Source: Pseudeuparius sepicola (taxonomy: Eukaryota; Arthropoda; Insecta; Coleoptera; Anthribidae). From it: a stretch of DNA of 64,000 nucleotides. How positions within the stretch are numbered: position 1 is the first letter of the stretch; the number at the start of each line of letters is the position of its first letter. The notes under the pieces were generated by a model, which was not told where the DNA came from, ran no database searches, and saw nothing but the letters and a program-made list of their open reading frames with translations. The position numbers and the translations under genes were made by a program. The stretch is from NCBI GenBank assembly GCA_963920635.1, contig OY987298.1, forward strand, positions 149,022,257 through 149,086,256. Reading direction: 5' to 3'. This document shows, piece by piece, positions 1 through 12,013 of this stretch.

Positions 1-245
1 CGAAGCTAATTTTATTCAATGTGCTAAACGAGTCCCCAGAACACTTATTATCGATACAGGACTCCTGACGGCTTTTACAGTCTGTGCCAGATTGCTGAAA
101 CAATGAAACAGCACTAGAGACTTTGCTTAAGGATTCAGCACTCGTATCTTCGCAATACTGGTTGATTACAAGCTGACTGTCAGTTTCTTCATAGTGCAGA
201 GCTGACTGTTTAGGGGTTTCATTGTAATCCATATCACAGTTTGAA
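1..245 (-). CDS. Partial exon, probable member of the minus-strand terminal-exon family (product unknown)
   Basis: Reading leftwards from 245 the sequence is open to the window edge and encodes about 81 residues of Ser/Glu/Asp-rich linker-like protein (starts SNCDMDYNETPKQ). It is preceded by a good acceptor (TTTCTTTTCCAG). The phase is the one used by all ZnF exons here: one base T, then full codons. The upstream intron at about 545-830 resembles sequence upstream of two other ZnF exons (about 17920-18440 and 40640-40870), which supports family membership. No C2H2 finger appears in the visible 81 residues, whereas the relatives start fingers within 15-40 residues, so fingers may lie beyond the edge or this may be another terminal-exon type. 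The function is not recognised. Confidence 0.45.
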
Positions 246-2547
246 CTGGAAAAGAAATGCAAATTAGATTTTTTCTGCAGCACAAGATACTATTTCTTGT
301 TCTATCCACCTCCACCACAGCACATTTACTAAAAATAATTAAAACTAATTGATGGATAATACACGTTGTTATAAAGTACACGTAAATTATTCAATTGCCA
401 TTTATTATTTTTTAAATGAACGAAATGATATTAAACAGGTTAAAATAGAAGAAAAGTTTAGGAATATAAAACTAGTAGGCCCAGAGGTTACAAATAGTTA
501 CCAAATTTTTATCATCGAAAAAAATATAAAAACATTTTCTTTAAAAAATTAATTCACATTAGCTTCAATTTCTGGAGCAATTTTGTGAAATGATAAATCG
601 ATTATATTTTTTACAAAGCCATTTTGGGTAATTGTCGGCCAACCATATGCTCTATTGCTTTATCCGTTGGGTGAAGATTTAAACCTTCAGTCAACGCTTT
701 ATCCCTCTAAAAAGAAAAAGAATTAGGATATACAGAAGAAAATAACATTTGGAATAACTCACCTGATTTTTTTTTAAACACCGAACAAATAAAAAGCCTA
801 AATTCCTTGAAGGTCTTCATATAATAAATTAAAGAGGAGATTAAATGTAAATATATTTATTGCTAACTCTAGAAGAACATGCAATTAATTGACATAAGTT
901 TGACAAGTTATGAACATAGGGTACAAGGTATACTTGCTTACAATTTTTTAGCAACCTTTACATTGAATAAGGTTATCTTAATCAATGCCCTAGATCGGCA
1001 AAAGACCGAAATACAGTCGAACTCTGGTACCATGGCCACGGGATATAACAAACACACGGTTACAACTAACGAATTTGAAATACCTATCCAATTAACAAGA
1101 TATTTTTGCCTGCCTTTTATAACAAAAGTTCGGATATTACTTTCATGGTCCCTTTAAGGTTTGTTATAACTGAGTTCGACTGTGTAAACAATAAATTAGT
1201 CACAAGTAATTTTTCAGAAAATTGTATTTAACGAATACCTACTAATGATTATTGTTTAGCATTAACCGAAGAAACTTCAAAATACAATGATCTTATATAA
1301 TAATATAATTATTATAAAATCCAATTCTAGATTTTATCAAAAAAAGCGATATTATTTTGTTGAAAAATTTAAGATAATCTTCTGAGTGGTGTTTTGCATT
1401 TTGTTGATTTAGTTTATTAATTTCAAAGACTTTATCAAGAGAGTTAATATGTCATTACTGTTTCTATTTAGAAATTCTGTTCAAATTATGCCACACATTT
1501 TTTAGGCTAACTTTTTGTTCTGAGGTAGAGCAAGAAACTACAGAATTACGTCAAGCTATGACAAAAATTGCATTGAAGGTTATTATCAATAGTTGTCAAA
1601 TTGTGAAGTAACAACATTTCCATCAGTATAACTATACTTTCCTTATGTTTATTAAATGTACAGGAGGGTCAGATAAGAATGCAAAGTGCTGTATCTCGGA
1701 AACTATTCGTCGTAGAGACTTGCGGTAAATTTTTTTTAGAATAAAGTGGCCAAGAGAAAAACCTGGAAATTATTTTCAGATTTCCAAGATAGTCACCAGA
1801 GGGCGTAACCGCCATCTTAAACTTTCAAAGTGATTTTTCACTGAAATCCACCAAATTAATATATGCTTTTTAAAGGTAAGCTTTACTCGAGTAATTTTTG
1901 TTTAACACTTTTTGACATATCTATTAAATAAAGTGGTGAACGGATTTTAACAAACTTGGTCTCGTTGGAAAAAGCATTTATTGGTCCATCAAACCCATCT
2001 TACCCGTGATACCTATGTCTAAGTCTCAGTGATGCCGCTAGAGCGCGTTTTTGATATAATAACAGAAAATTGCAAAATTCTCGAAAAAATTAAATGCAAT
2101 AATATTACTTTTTTTTTCATGTAGTGAAATGATACCTAAATAGGCTAGTGAAAACCGTATCTCGATATCCTATTCCTAGCTGAAAATATCTAAGAAAGAA
2201 AATTTAGTTTTATCATAAAATTTTAAAAAGACGCTCTTACACCGGTATTTATTCTTATTTGTCTTTTTTTTAAGATTTAATGATAAACTTTCATAATTTT
2301 ATAATTTTTTAATTATAAAAGTATACTTAGTTCAAAAAATTTTAAAAAAAAACGTGTAGGGGCATAATAATCAATGCAGTTAATATGCAAGTGCAAGGTA
2401 GGCAAAATACTACGGGTAGGCCATGGAGGAAAAACAAATGCCTAAAATCAACTTGTCAACATTGGAGCTGCTGTAATGTCCATCAGCGGCTCCAACAATG
2501 CATTGACTGTGATGGAAGACGGTTCGAGCAATTAAGGAAGCATTAGT
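246..2547. other. Non-coding spacer with duplicated intron or flank segments
   Basis: No convincing gene is present; the short open frames have no recognisable domains. About 545-830 resembles intron upstream of other ZnF exons. About 880-960 resembles 5620-5700, and about 1500-1660 resembles 5820-5990, the flank downstream of ZnF exon b. A stretch of roughly 900 bases between about 1665 and 2580 is absent from the exon b flank and is probably an unidentified insertion. Confidence 0.5.
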
Positions 2548-2553
2548 TTTATT
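2548..2553 (-). promoter_or_regulatory. Candidate poly(A) signal of ZnF exon a
   Basis: The minus strand reads AATAAA here, about 80 bases beyond the ancestral stop codon of exon a at 2632-2634. The position is right for a terminal exon, but in AT-rich DNA such hexamers are common. Confidence 0.4.
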
Positions 2554-2631
2554 AAAAAAAAAACATTTTCAGTTAGGAATAGGATTTTAATATTTGTTGC
2601 AAATTGCCATTATTGCCATGCGATTTCTCCT

Positions 2632-3878
2632 TTATTCGGATACTTCACAATACTCATTAAGAATTAAATATTCTTCCTCGGTATTGGGGGACTGTGTTTC
2701 GGACACAGCTTCACATTTTGCCATCCCAGATTTTGCTTTTACGCGAACTGATAATTCACGTCTTTTCACGATCTCCTTTGAACTCGAGGTGTTATCATGC
2801 TCCTCTACGTGGTGCTTCCTCAGGTAGGATCTTTTCTTAGCTGTAAACGAACACTTCTTGCAAATAAATATATCTAGGTTCTGATGTTTTCTTTGTACAT
2901 GAGCTCTAAAGTCGGGCCTTCTAAAAGTGTAATAGGTACAATGTGGGCATTTCAGTGGCTACATCTTTGACATTGTGTTTCTTATAGAGGTGTCCTCTAA
3001 ATGCTGCTTGGCAGAAGGAAGAATACTCGCAGAACTGACAACTAAAATCTGGTTTACGGGTATGAATCCTCTTTTCGTGTGCTCTAACAGTGTCCTGTCT
3101 GTGTGAACTATAATCGCAGCTAGAGCACTTGTATGACTTGCTTGTGTGTTCATTGTGAACCTCAGCTCGGTGCTTTTGCAACCTCAGTTGACTATTGACT
3201 TCGAACGAACACTTTTTGCAACTGTAAACGAAGCTTCCCTCGTGGACCACATTCACATGTTTCTTCATATTTTGTTTACTAAAAGTAATGAACCGACAGT
3301 GTGGACATTTTGAAGGTTCCACATATTTGAATTCGTGTTTCTTTGAGAGGTGTATTTTGAGTGTCAATTGGGATTTGCAAGAATACTCGCAGATTGTACA
3401 ACTAAATCTTGGTTTGAGGTCATGAACACTCATTTTATGCCGGTTGACGTGGGACTTGTAGAATGAACTGTAGTTGCACTCAGGGCACTTGTGTGGTTTG
3501 CGCGAAGAGTCATTGTGGACCTCAGCTTGGTGCTTTAGCAAGGCCGGTTCGGTGTTTACTTTGAGCGAACACTTTTCACAACTGAAGTTTTTCTCGTGTT
3601 TGACCATCATATGGCTTTTAAGGCTATGTTTAAAAAATGTCCGATGTGGACATAGTTGACATTTCAGCGGCTGTACGTCTTTGTCTTCGTGTTTCCTATA
3701 GAGGTGTGATTTGTACGACCATTGGTCCTTGCATGAATACTCGCAAAATTCACAGCTAAAAGGCCCTTTAGGAGCACAAGCCCTCTTTTTGTGTAGTGTG
3801 GCTTCGCACTTCTTGTCTGAACTGTCGTCACAATTGGAATCACCAGCATCAGCTTCTTGATGAACATCATTGAAGTCA
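2632..3878 (-). pseudogene. C2H2 zinc-finger terminal exon a, frameshifted near its end
   Basis: The exon begins at 3878 after the acceptor CTTTTGCAG with T then GAC TTC (phase shared by the family). It has an acidic Asp/Glu-rich start, then nine C-x2-C-x12-H-x4-H fingers, first CEFCEYSCKDQ, last CQFCEYSSFCQ. Frame is lost at about 2960, where two bases are missing compared with the sister copies, and the open frame stops at 2921. In the shifted frame two more fingers (CPHCTYYTF and CKKCSFTAKK types), a basic linker and the family tail (LILNEYC) follow to a stop at 2632. The role would be DNA binding in the nucleus. It has no start codon of its own, so it depends on an upstream exon. It may be a pseudogene, or a working protein that has lost its last two fingers and tail. 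Confidence 0.8.
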
Positions 3879-3986
3879 CTGCAAAAGAAGACGATATTGT
3901 TAAATAAGAACATTTTCGCATAAATAAGTGCTACAGAAAATACACCAGTAACAGGTTTATAATATATCATTAAAATAAAAGCACAG

Positions 3987-5026
3987 TACAGGGTGTTCCC
4001 GTATACAGGGTACTTATATAACAGGTTGTAAACTTTCTTTCTAAAATATTTTCAACTTCCGATCACTTCCGGTTATACCGGAAGTCGATAGCAACTTTGT
4101 TATTTCAAATAGAACACCCTAAATATTATTAGACCATTTGGTTCCCTATTAAATTCCAAATCTTTTTTCTGAATATAATGTGAACCCTATTCCTAACCCT
4201 TTTCGAGATATTCGAAAATTTTTGATTTTTTTGAGTGTTGCAGCCATCGACCATAGTACCATAGTGATGATAACTTTGAAATTTATGAATCTGGAAAACT
4301 GAAATTTTGGACTGTCGTAGGCGAAAGTCAACTTTATTAAATGGTCTGTATGCCATTTCAAAATATTGTACAGGGTGTTCGGGAAAAAATTCCCAATATC
4401 AACATCGAAAAATTGAAAAATCTCTTTTTTTTTCATATGGAACCCATATTTTTTTATTGCACCGTTGAAATGCTTGCGAAAAGGCAGTTCAAAAAGATAC
4501 AACACACTATATGTCTAAATGAAGCGAATGCTTTGTTATTACGCAAAATACGTATTTTTTCTGAAAGAAAGTTTACAACCTGTTATATGTATAAGTAACC
4601 AAAATTTCAAATCAAAATTCGCACTCCTTCCCCGTAAACTTCTAATGAACCACTTATGTGAATCACCCTGTATTTTGACCCACCCCTAGAGCCTAATGTT
4701 TTCCATGGCAACCTTGATTAAATATAAAGATAGTATTTATCTACAATTTGGAATATTACGCGAATGCTTAGAGCAAACATATAACATATTTATATTGTTG
4801 GAATCGAAAAAATGCGTGCAATTCAAAAATCCACAAATATACAAGGTGTTCTATTAAAAAAAGTAATTTTATATTTTTTCATAAATTTGCGACGCTCATT
4901 TGTTTTATCTAGTAACGGATCCTAGCGGTTCAGAAAAAACCCTACAACTTTCATTTAAGTAATTTTTTTCTAACTAGAAAAATAAAGGCTGTAGGGGTGG
5001 GTCAAAATATACGGGAACACCCTGTA
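3987..5026. mobile_element. Non-autonomous element with 19-bp terminal inverted repeats
   Basis: An exact 19-base inverted repeat (TACAGGGTGTTCCCGTATA) bounds this stretch just upstream of exon a. TA dinucleotides at both ends fit a TA-target duplication. Internal copies of the end sequence near 4371 and 4660, and an inverted pair AAAGTTTACAACCTGTTATAT near 4020 and 4570, show a nested foldback structure. No transposase is present. It is probably a MITE cluster; the superfamily is uncertain. Confidence 0.55.
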
Positions 5027-5990
5027 CAAGAGCTTTTGGGTGAGAAGATAAGAAAAAAAACTATAAATCTGAAAGTTATAAAGTTATACAGCATGTTACA
5101 GAAAAGAAGGACAAACCATTGAAGGATTAAAGTAGGTTCTTGTCAAAATACGTCAATTTGGCCAGACTTGCCCACATGCAAAAATACTTCCCATATTATT
5201 TTAAAAGACATACGGGTCACTTTTTATCTAAATAATCGATTTCTGGTTAATTTTTTGTTAATTTTATAGATATTGAGTCCAGATTTGGTAAAAGTTGTTA
5301 TTATTTATGTCAAATTTGACCATTTGGTTCTCATTGCTGTGATTCAAAGACAAATGAAAATTGCAGGGCATAATATTTCATAACCCCCAATTTTTCTGAG
5401 GTACCATGTGATCACGTATATTTTTACACCCCATTATTTTCTATATTTTTGAGGTTAGGAAAAAAGTTTCAGATTAAAGTTGTAGAATCCAAAGCAAGTT
5501 TTTTCAGGGTATATTTAGTTTTATAAAAAAGCTGTGCCAAACAAACTTGTGTTTTTAAACGGAACACCCTGTATATTTTTAGATATTTGAAATCTGCTAC
5601 TAAAGAAAAGATTAAATTGATATAAGTTTGAGATGTGTTAAGTAAATATAAAATAAAAAATACAAATAGAGTAGGTATGAGGCATATTTGCTTACGATTT
5701 TTTAGCAATTAATAATAATAATAATAATAATTCTCACCCTCACAATACTCCAAACTAGGAGTACCCCAGAAGCAAGTACATGCTTGTGTGGGGGAGGGGG
5801 GCAATTACTATTATTTTGTCGACTTTTTTAAACTCTTTGTTATGGGGTGGAGCAAGAAATAATAGAATTACCTGTCAAGTTATGCCAAAAAAGGCTTTGA
5901 AGGGTGTTATCAATAGTTGTCAAATTATGACATAACAACATCTCCATCAGTATCACTATAGTTTCTTACTTTTATTAAATTCACTTCAGA
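5027..5990. other. Spacer with (AAT)n microsatellite and duplicated flank
   Basis: No gene was found. A run of AAT units lies at about 5707-5734, followed by a stretch (to about 5765) that recurs at about 47885-47945. About 5820-5990 is similar to 1500-1660, marking a duplicated flank downstream of exon b. Confidence 0.4.
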
Positions 5991-6184
5991 TGTTTATAGT
6001 TACCATTATTGTCAAGTGATTTCTCCTTTATTCGGATACTTTATTCTTCAGACACAGCTTTACATTTTGTCATTTCAAATTTTGCTTTTACACGAGTCGC
6101 TTGGTGATTTCATATGTAGGATCTTTTTTGTTGTAAAAGAACAATGGGGAACTTGCACACAAATTAAATTTGGAAAATTATGCT

Positions 6185-7100
6185 TTCAAACGTAATTTAT
6201 TGCCATTAAACGAACCACAGTTCAGAAAAAAACTCATTTTTTGTTTTTATGTAATAAATATAAGCAATTAAAAACTGCATAATTCAAATCATTCTTGTAA
6301 CGCGCCCTCCTTGGTTGTGGCGTCAAGTAGCTCGTTGGTGGTGGCGCCTCTGGTGGGCGGCGGCACCATGTATCAACTAATATGGGCGGCACATGTATAA
6401 AACTACAGCACCACGCAAGCTTTGTTTAGAAAGATCAACGAGAACGTCCCATCCTTGTCTATCCGTCTTATTATAGTCTATCGCAGTCTTGATATTGTTG
6501 ATAATGTTTGAGAAGAGTGTGCTGCTGTATTAAATAATTATTTACATTGCGAGATGCGTAGGTAAGCACACTTTTTTGGCCGAGGAGGTTGTTTAATGGC
6601 CGTGTTGCCTTGTTTCTTAAAACTCTCTTCGAGGCCAAAAAGAACTTACGCATGAGCAATGTATTACATTTTCCCTGCTACTGACATTTTCATATTAGGT
6701 AGGTAAGTACTTTGAATTTAAATGCACTATGGAGTAGATTGTGAGTAATAATTTTCAAAATAACCATTGTCCAATTATTACTAAAAATGATAATCAGTGA
6801 TAAATATAAAAGGTAGAATGCGGTGATAATTAAAAAAAGACTTCTTGAGCGATTGAACCCGAGACCTAAGAATTACTAGTCCTGTGGCCTCAGTTAAAGA
6901 AGTGCTTGTTAAATTTTGATTTTCCTTTCCTAATTCTGTGTAGCTGTCACTCCCGTCACTGCCTTCTGATCGATCGAGCTATATGACGTCAAAACCATTC
7001 CCGCATTTTTCATGTCGTTTCAAATGAATAGCTTGCGGTCACAACTTTAATTATTTATTGCAAATTAAATATTGCGATTTGAGTGCTGATATTTGGTACG
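6185..7100. mobile_element. Insertion inside exon b, partly LTR-like
   Basis: This foreign segment separates decayed pieces of exon b. About 6297-6690 is richer in GC, begins TGTAACGCGCCCTCC, contains a TATA-like TATAAAAC near 6396 and ends near CTACTGACA, which suggests a solitary LTR. No clear target-site duplication was found, so the assignment is tentative. The rest (6690-7100) shows nothing recognisable. Confidence 0.3.
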
Positions 7101-7285
7101 TGCTCTTTCTATAGATAGGCAAATATATTAAAGAAATAAAAAAAAAATGTTCAAGTTCCCCATTCTGGCAAAGAAATATATTCCCTCTCTCACGTTTTCT
7201 TTCTGTATTGTCCCTAATTCGAGCCTTTCTAAAAATGTAATAGTCACAATGAGGCCATTTTAAAGGTTCCACTTAAATTTCCAAA

Positions 7286-7490
7286 CTTTACTTGTGAACC
7301 CTCCTCGAATAAGTCTAGCTACAACCCTACCAATCAATACACACATATTTAAAGGGATTTTATTTTAATAATGATGACACGGTATTGCAATCCTAATTTA
7401 GGCGACGACAGTGATGATTGCTACAGGACTCCCGTTGGACCATTATTTTGTGCCCCCCCCCCTAATTAGAAATCTTGCGCACGCCTATGT
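7286..7490. mobile_element. About 200-bp insertion truncating exon b
   Basis: This stretch interrupts the ZnF coding similarity between the fragment ending at 7285 and the main part starting near 7490. It contains a run of C (about 7446-7454). Its termini and family are not recognised. Confidence 0.4.
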
Positions 7491-8419
7491 TGTGAATTGC
7501 AAGATGTGCAATGAAAGCTGATTGGTGGGTGGAGGAATACTCGCAGATTTTGCAACTAAATCTTGGTTTAAGGGCATGAATATTAAGTTCATGGTGTTTG
7601 AGACTGCTTTTGTAGAATGAACTGAAATCACACATAGCGCACTTGTGTGGTTTGCACGAGGAGTCACCGTGTATCTCAGCCCGGTGCTTTAGCAAGGCCA
7701 GTTCAGTGTTTATTCTGAATGAACACTGTTGGCAACTGAAGCTTTTCTCGTGTTTCAATCTCGTATGTGCTTCAAGACGTCGACGATTGAACTTTTTCTC
7801 GTGTTTCAATCTCACATGCTTCTGAAGATTTTGCTTATAAAATGTATTATACTGACATTGTGGACATTTTAATGGTTCTACATCTTTGACATCATGTTCT
7901 TTGTAGAGGTGTGCATTGAAAGCTGATTGGTAGTTGCAGGAATACTCGCAGATTTTGCAAATAAATCTTGATATGGGGGCATGAGCCCTTTTTTCGTGTT
8001 GTTTGACATTTCGCTTGTAGAATGAACTGAAATCACACTTGGGGCATTTGTGTGGTTTGAACGAAGAGTCATTGTGAACCTCAGCTTCGTGCTGTAGCAA
8101 GGCTGGTTCAGAATTTACTTTGAATGAACATTCTGTGCAACTGAAGTTTTTCTCGTGTAGCTGTCTCATGTGCCTCTGAAGGTTTGCTCTAAAAAATGTA
8201 TTATATGGACAGTGCAGACATTTCAGGGGTTGCTCGTCTTTGATTTCATGTTTATTATAGAGATGTGATTTGTATGATTCTCGGACCTTGCAAGAGAATT
8301 CACAAAATTTGCAGCTTAACAGTGGTTTAGTGTGTCGCTTGATTTCACATTTTTCGTGTGAATTGTCCCCACAGTGAGGGTCTCTAGCATCGGCATTGTG
8401 ATTTCCGTCATCGAAGTCA

Positions 8420-9610
8420 CTGCAAAAGAGACACTATTGTAAATAAGAACATTTTCATATAAATTAGTCATGTAGAAAACACAGCAATATCAATTTTATA
8501 ATTATTAGTAAAGAAAATGCAAATTTAAAAGAAAAAATATACAGTGTCTTTCACTTTAAGTGGCGACAATTCATTATTTTATAACTGGTCGGCCGATTTT
8601 CAAAAACTTTTTTTAAAAATATAGTACTCATGCATTATTTTAAGATTCGTGTTTTCCATAGCTTATTACGATGACAAATGACGAAAGCATATTAGGCATT
8701 TTTTATGAAAAAAATAAATGCCTCTATCGATTTGGGCACATCTGGAAACCACAAATCCCAAGTTTCAATATCGTAATTTAGTGTTCACAACTCAAGTGCA
8801 AAAAATGCAAAATTGACTCTTTGAGAGTGCCCTGTATAAATGCTACTGAGTGTCTTGCAAATATTAAATTGCCAATGGATCGATGAATTAGGAGTCACCT
8901 AGTGTATGAATTCGCACAATATCATCCACATATCTGATATATGTATAGTATTCATAATAAATAGGGAAAAAATCGGCCCGGCAGATTTGTTAACAAATGT
9001 GACACGAAGTTTTAAAAATAAGTCGACTTTTAATTCATCATCGCTAAACATTATTTTTAGAAGAAAGTTATTGGCTAAATCATTTCCTCATCACCATAAT
9101 AAATATTCCATTCCTAACATCTCCGTTGCAATTTTCTGAGGTAGTGTCTACTATTTTCACCAAGATTGCTATTGACTCATGGACACAAGTGTCTACAGTC
9201 TGACAGTTCATATTATTTGGCACGTCGACTTATTTTTATGACTTTGTGGCGCATGGTGCATTGAAACTTGCATTTGTGGGTTCCAGATGTGCCTAAACAC
9301 ACTGTATAAAAAGTCAGGTGTATTGTCAACAATTATTTGGATAAAATGAAAGAATAAATAATATACAAATTTTTTAATACAAAATGTACAAATCTAACAG
9401 TCACTATTAATGTAGGTACTTATCATTTATTATGTTTCCTAATTTTCATACTTATAAGGGAAATAAATTCAAATAATACATATCTCACTAACACTCATTT
9501 GAACTGAAATGAATATAAGAAAATAAGTAACCTTGTTTTCAATTTTTATATAAAATTACGGGCTTTAGTCTAAAGATTTCTGACAGATTTTCTGTTTGGT
9601 TTATATATTT
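8420..9610. other. Spacer without recognisable genes
   Basis: AT-rich DNA between ZnF exons b and c. A short inverted pair (TTTGGGCACATCTGGAAACCACAAA near 8732 and its near-complement around 9278-9298) suggests a MITE relic at about 8730-9300. No coding potential is convincing. Confidence 0.35.
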
Positions 9611-9665
9611 ACACACACACACACACACACACACACCACACACACACACACACACATATATATAT
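9611..9665. repeat. (CA)n/(TA)n microsatellite
   Basis: Uninterrupted CA dinucleotides, broken once by an extra C near 9637, pass into TA at the right end. It lies just downstream of exon c. Confidence 0.95.
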
Positions 9666-9670
9666 TGATT

Positions 9671-9685
9671 TTTATTTTTTTTATT
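9671..9685 (-). promoter_or_regulatory. Two candidate poly(A) signals of ZnF exon c
   Basis: AATAAA occurs twice on the minus strand (9680-9685 and 9671-9676), 35-49 bases beyond the stop codon at 9720. The position suits 3' end formation of exon c. Confidence 0.4.
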
Positions 9686-9719
9686 AAATAGCTATTTTTT
9701 TGTTGCTAAGATTTCATGA

Positions 9720-10839
9720 TTAATGATTGCAATTATTAATCATATTACGTTCATCCATGACTTGCATTTTGCACAATGCTTCGCATCTCGGCTTCTTACA
9801 TTTTACTTTTACATGAACCCCTACTTTCTCCTTTGAACTAGAACACTTGGAGTTCTTGGCATCATCGTGCTCCTCAACTTGATGGTTTCTCAGGAAGCAG
9901 TTTTTATTAGTTGTATAAGAACATTTCCGGCAAGCAAAGATATTCTGCTTCCCATGTTGTTTTTTCACGTGCTTGCTAAAGTTAGTATGATGAAAAGTGT
10001 AATATGCACAATACGTGCATTTGAAGGGCTCTACTTCTTTGATTTTGTGTTTCTTATAGAGGTGTGCTAGGAAGGGAGGCTGAGACTTGGAAGAATATTT
10101 GCAGAATTGGCAATTAAACCCTCGGTTGGGCATATGGATCTTTTCATGTTGTTTTATTTTGTCCCTGTTGTATGAACTGTAGTCACAACTACGACACTTG
10201 TAGAGAGTACATGATGTGTCATTGTGAACCTCAGCTTGGTGCTTGCGCAATGCCCATTTGGTATTTGTCTTGAAAGAACACTGTTCTGTATACTTATCAA
10301 AACAAATTTGTGGACAGTGTGGACATTTTTCCTGCTCTACATCTTTGACTTTGTGTTTGTTGTAGAGGTGTGCTCTGTATGATGTTTTGCCACTAGTAGA
10401 ATACTCGCAGAATGTACAGCTAATCTGTTTTTTGGGTCTGTGCATATTCATAATATGTCGTGTCATGTTGCTCTTTCGGTATGTAGTGTAATCACACTTT
10501 GAGCATTTGATTGGAGTAAATGAAGAGTCGCCATGAACCTCGCCTTGATGTTTTTCGAACGAATCTCGACTGTTAACTTTGTAAGAACACTTTGTGCAGC
10601 TGAAGAGAAATTCCCCATGATGTGTTTTTAAGTGAGTCTTAAGGGTTGTACGGGTAACAGTTTGAAACGAACATTGTGAACATTTCAAGGGCTCCGCTGT
10701 TTTCACTTGATGCTTTGTAAAGAGGTGTTCTCTAAATAAACATCTTGCATTAGTAGAATATTGGCAGTATGGACAGCTAAACTTCGGTGGCCTCGCGGAA
10801 GCTCCATTTCCAGTATGCCGGTGTTGACCATCGGAATCA
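9720..10839 (-). CDS. C2H2 zinc-finger terminal exon c (acceptor mutated)
   Basis: An open frame in the family phase runs from 10839 (T, GAT TCC GAT) to a stop at 9720, 373 codons including the stop. It has eight complete C2H2 fingers before and after a fused region (CPHCPQICFDKYTEQCSFK), where one finger has lost its second half and the next its first cysteine, an in-frame deletion. Finger types include CPYCQYSTNA, CTKCSYKVNS and CTFCEYSTSG. The tail is shifted out of the family LILNEYC sequence. Its closest relative in the window is copy h at 63.3 kb. The base before the expected junction reads CTG instead of CAG, so the canonical AG is absent. Without an alternative acceptor the exon would be skipped. 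A DNA-binding role is inferred from the family. Confidence 0.65.
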
Positions 10840-11089
10840 CAGCAAAGAAAAATAATGTGGATAAAGAATGCGATCAAACGTTTAAATTATACAGGGCGTT
10901 CATTTCGCAAACCACAATATTTTTACTTTTAAACATGGGCAATATAATTTATTAGATTTCGTACCTGTAGAAAATGTGGGACAATAAAAAATTATAAGAG
11001 AAAATTGTAATTACGTACTGCACCTGTTTTTTTTTTTTTTCAATTAAATGATGATATATGGCCTGAATACCTGAATTGTGCTAACACAA
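10840..11089. other. Short spacer upstream of exon c
   Basis: AT-rich intron-like DNA with a long T run at about 11028-11040. No gene is seen. Confidence 0.3.
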
Positions 11090-11091
11090 TA

Positions 11092-12011
11092 CAGTGTGGA
11101 TAGAAATTGTGGAATATTGCTTATATTTCTTAAAATATTCCTCATATCAAAAACATGTTTTAATTTAAAGTGTTAGGGAAAATTATTTCCCATTTAGTGA
11201 TATCAAGCAATCTTTCATAGCACAAAAAATGTGGTTGCCATGGTAACCGATTTAATTTTTTAAAATGGCATCATATACTTTTTTTCTGAATACGATACAA
11301 AAAAATTTTAATGGGGTCGCATAAGAAAAAAATACAAAAAAAAAGTTTTCTATTATGCTATTGACAATGTTTATCAAAATAATTATTAACATCAAGTTGC
11401 CATGCCAAAATCAGAACAATGTAAAACTGTCACTAGCTGTGTAACTGTGTACATTGTTACACTAAACGTACTTTTTTACTCAATTTTCTGTGTACTTAAG
11501 TACTTAGTATGTTAACCTGTATTCTTTCCGTTTCACTTAATTCAAGCGCCATTATAACTTACTAAGTACTTAAGTACACAGAAAATTGAGTAAGTACGTT
11601 TACTGTAACAATGCACACAATTACAAGCAACTGACAGCTAGTGACACTTTCCCATTGTTCTGATTTTGGCATGGCTAACTTGATGTTAATAATTATTTTG
11701 ATAAACATTGTCAATAGCATAATAGAAAACTTATTTTTTTTTTATTTTTTTCTTATGCGACCTCATTAAAATTGTATTGAATCGTATTCAGAAAGTTCCA
11801 ATGTATCAATTTTCACCAAAAAAACGTATATGGTGCCATTTAAAAAAATCAAGTCGGTTACCATGGCAACCACATCTTTTGTGCTACGAAAGATTGCTTG
11901 ATATCACTAAACGGGAAATAATTTCGACTAACACTTTTATTAAAACCAGTTTTTCATATGAGGAATATTTTAAGAAATATAAGCAATATTCCTCAATTTC
12001 TATCCACACTG
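11092..12011. mobile_element. 920-bp palindromic Tc1/mariner-like foldback element
   Basis: The whole element is a near-palindrome. It begins CAGTGTGGATAGAAATTG and ends with the complement, and it is flanked by TA on both sides (11090-11091, 12012-12013), the target duplication used by Tc1/mariner elements. The arms of about 430 bases differ by scattered substitutions, and the centre is near 11545. No transposase is encoded. It would form a long hairpin if transcribed. Confidence 0.75.
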
Positions 12012-12013
12012 TA

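Larger units (their letters stand above)
5998..8419 (-). pseudogene. C2H2 zinc-finger terminal exon b, broken into three pieces by insertions
   Basis: The exon starts at 8419 after CTCTTTTGCAG with T, GAC TTC GAT, in the family phase. An open frame of 319 codons runs to a stop at 7462 and encodes about nine fingers, starting with CKFCEFSCKVRES. One finger (EKKFNRRRLEAHTRLKH) has lost its cysteine half by deletion. The coding match to sister copies ends near 7490. A next fragment (VEPLKWPHCDYYIF, a decayed finger with the second half gone) lies at about 7150-7285. A relic of the C-terminal tail, matching exon a at 2632-2850, lies at about 5998-6180. About 200 and 850-900 bases of foreign DNA separate the pieces. 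The locus is almost certainly dead as a full-length exon, though a protein ending at 7462 would still carry about nine fingers. Confidence 0.75.

Noticed and set aside
1793..1804. CTCF-like site TCACCAGAGGGC
   Set aside because: A single partial match is expected by chance in 64 kb; no other evidence of an insulator.
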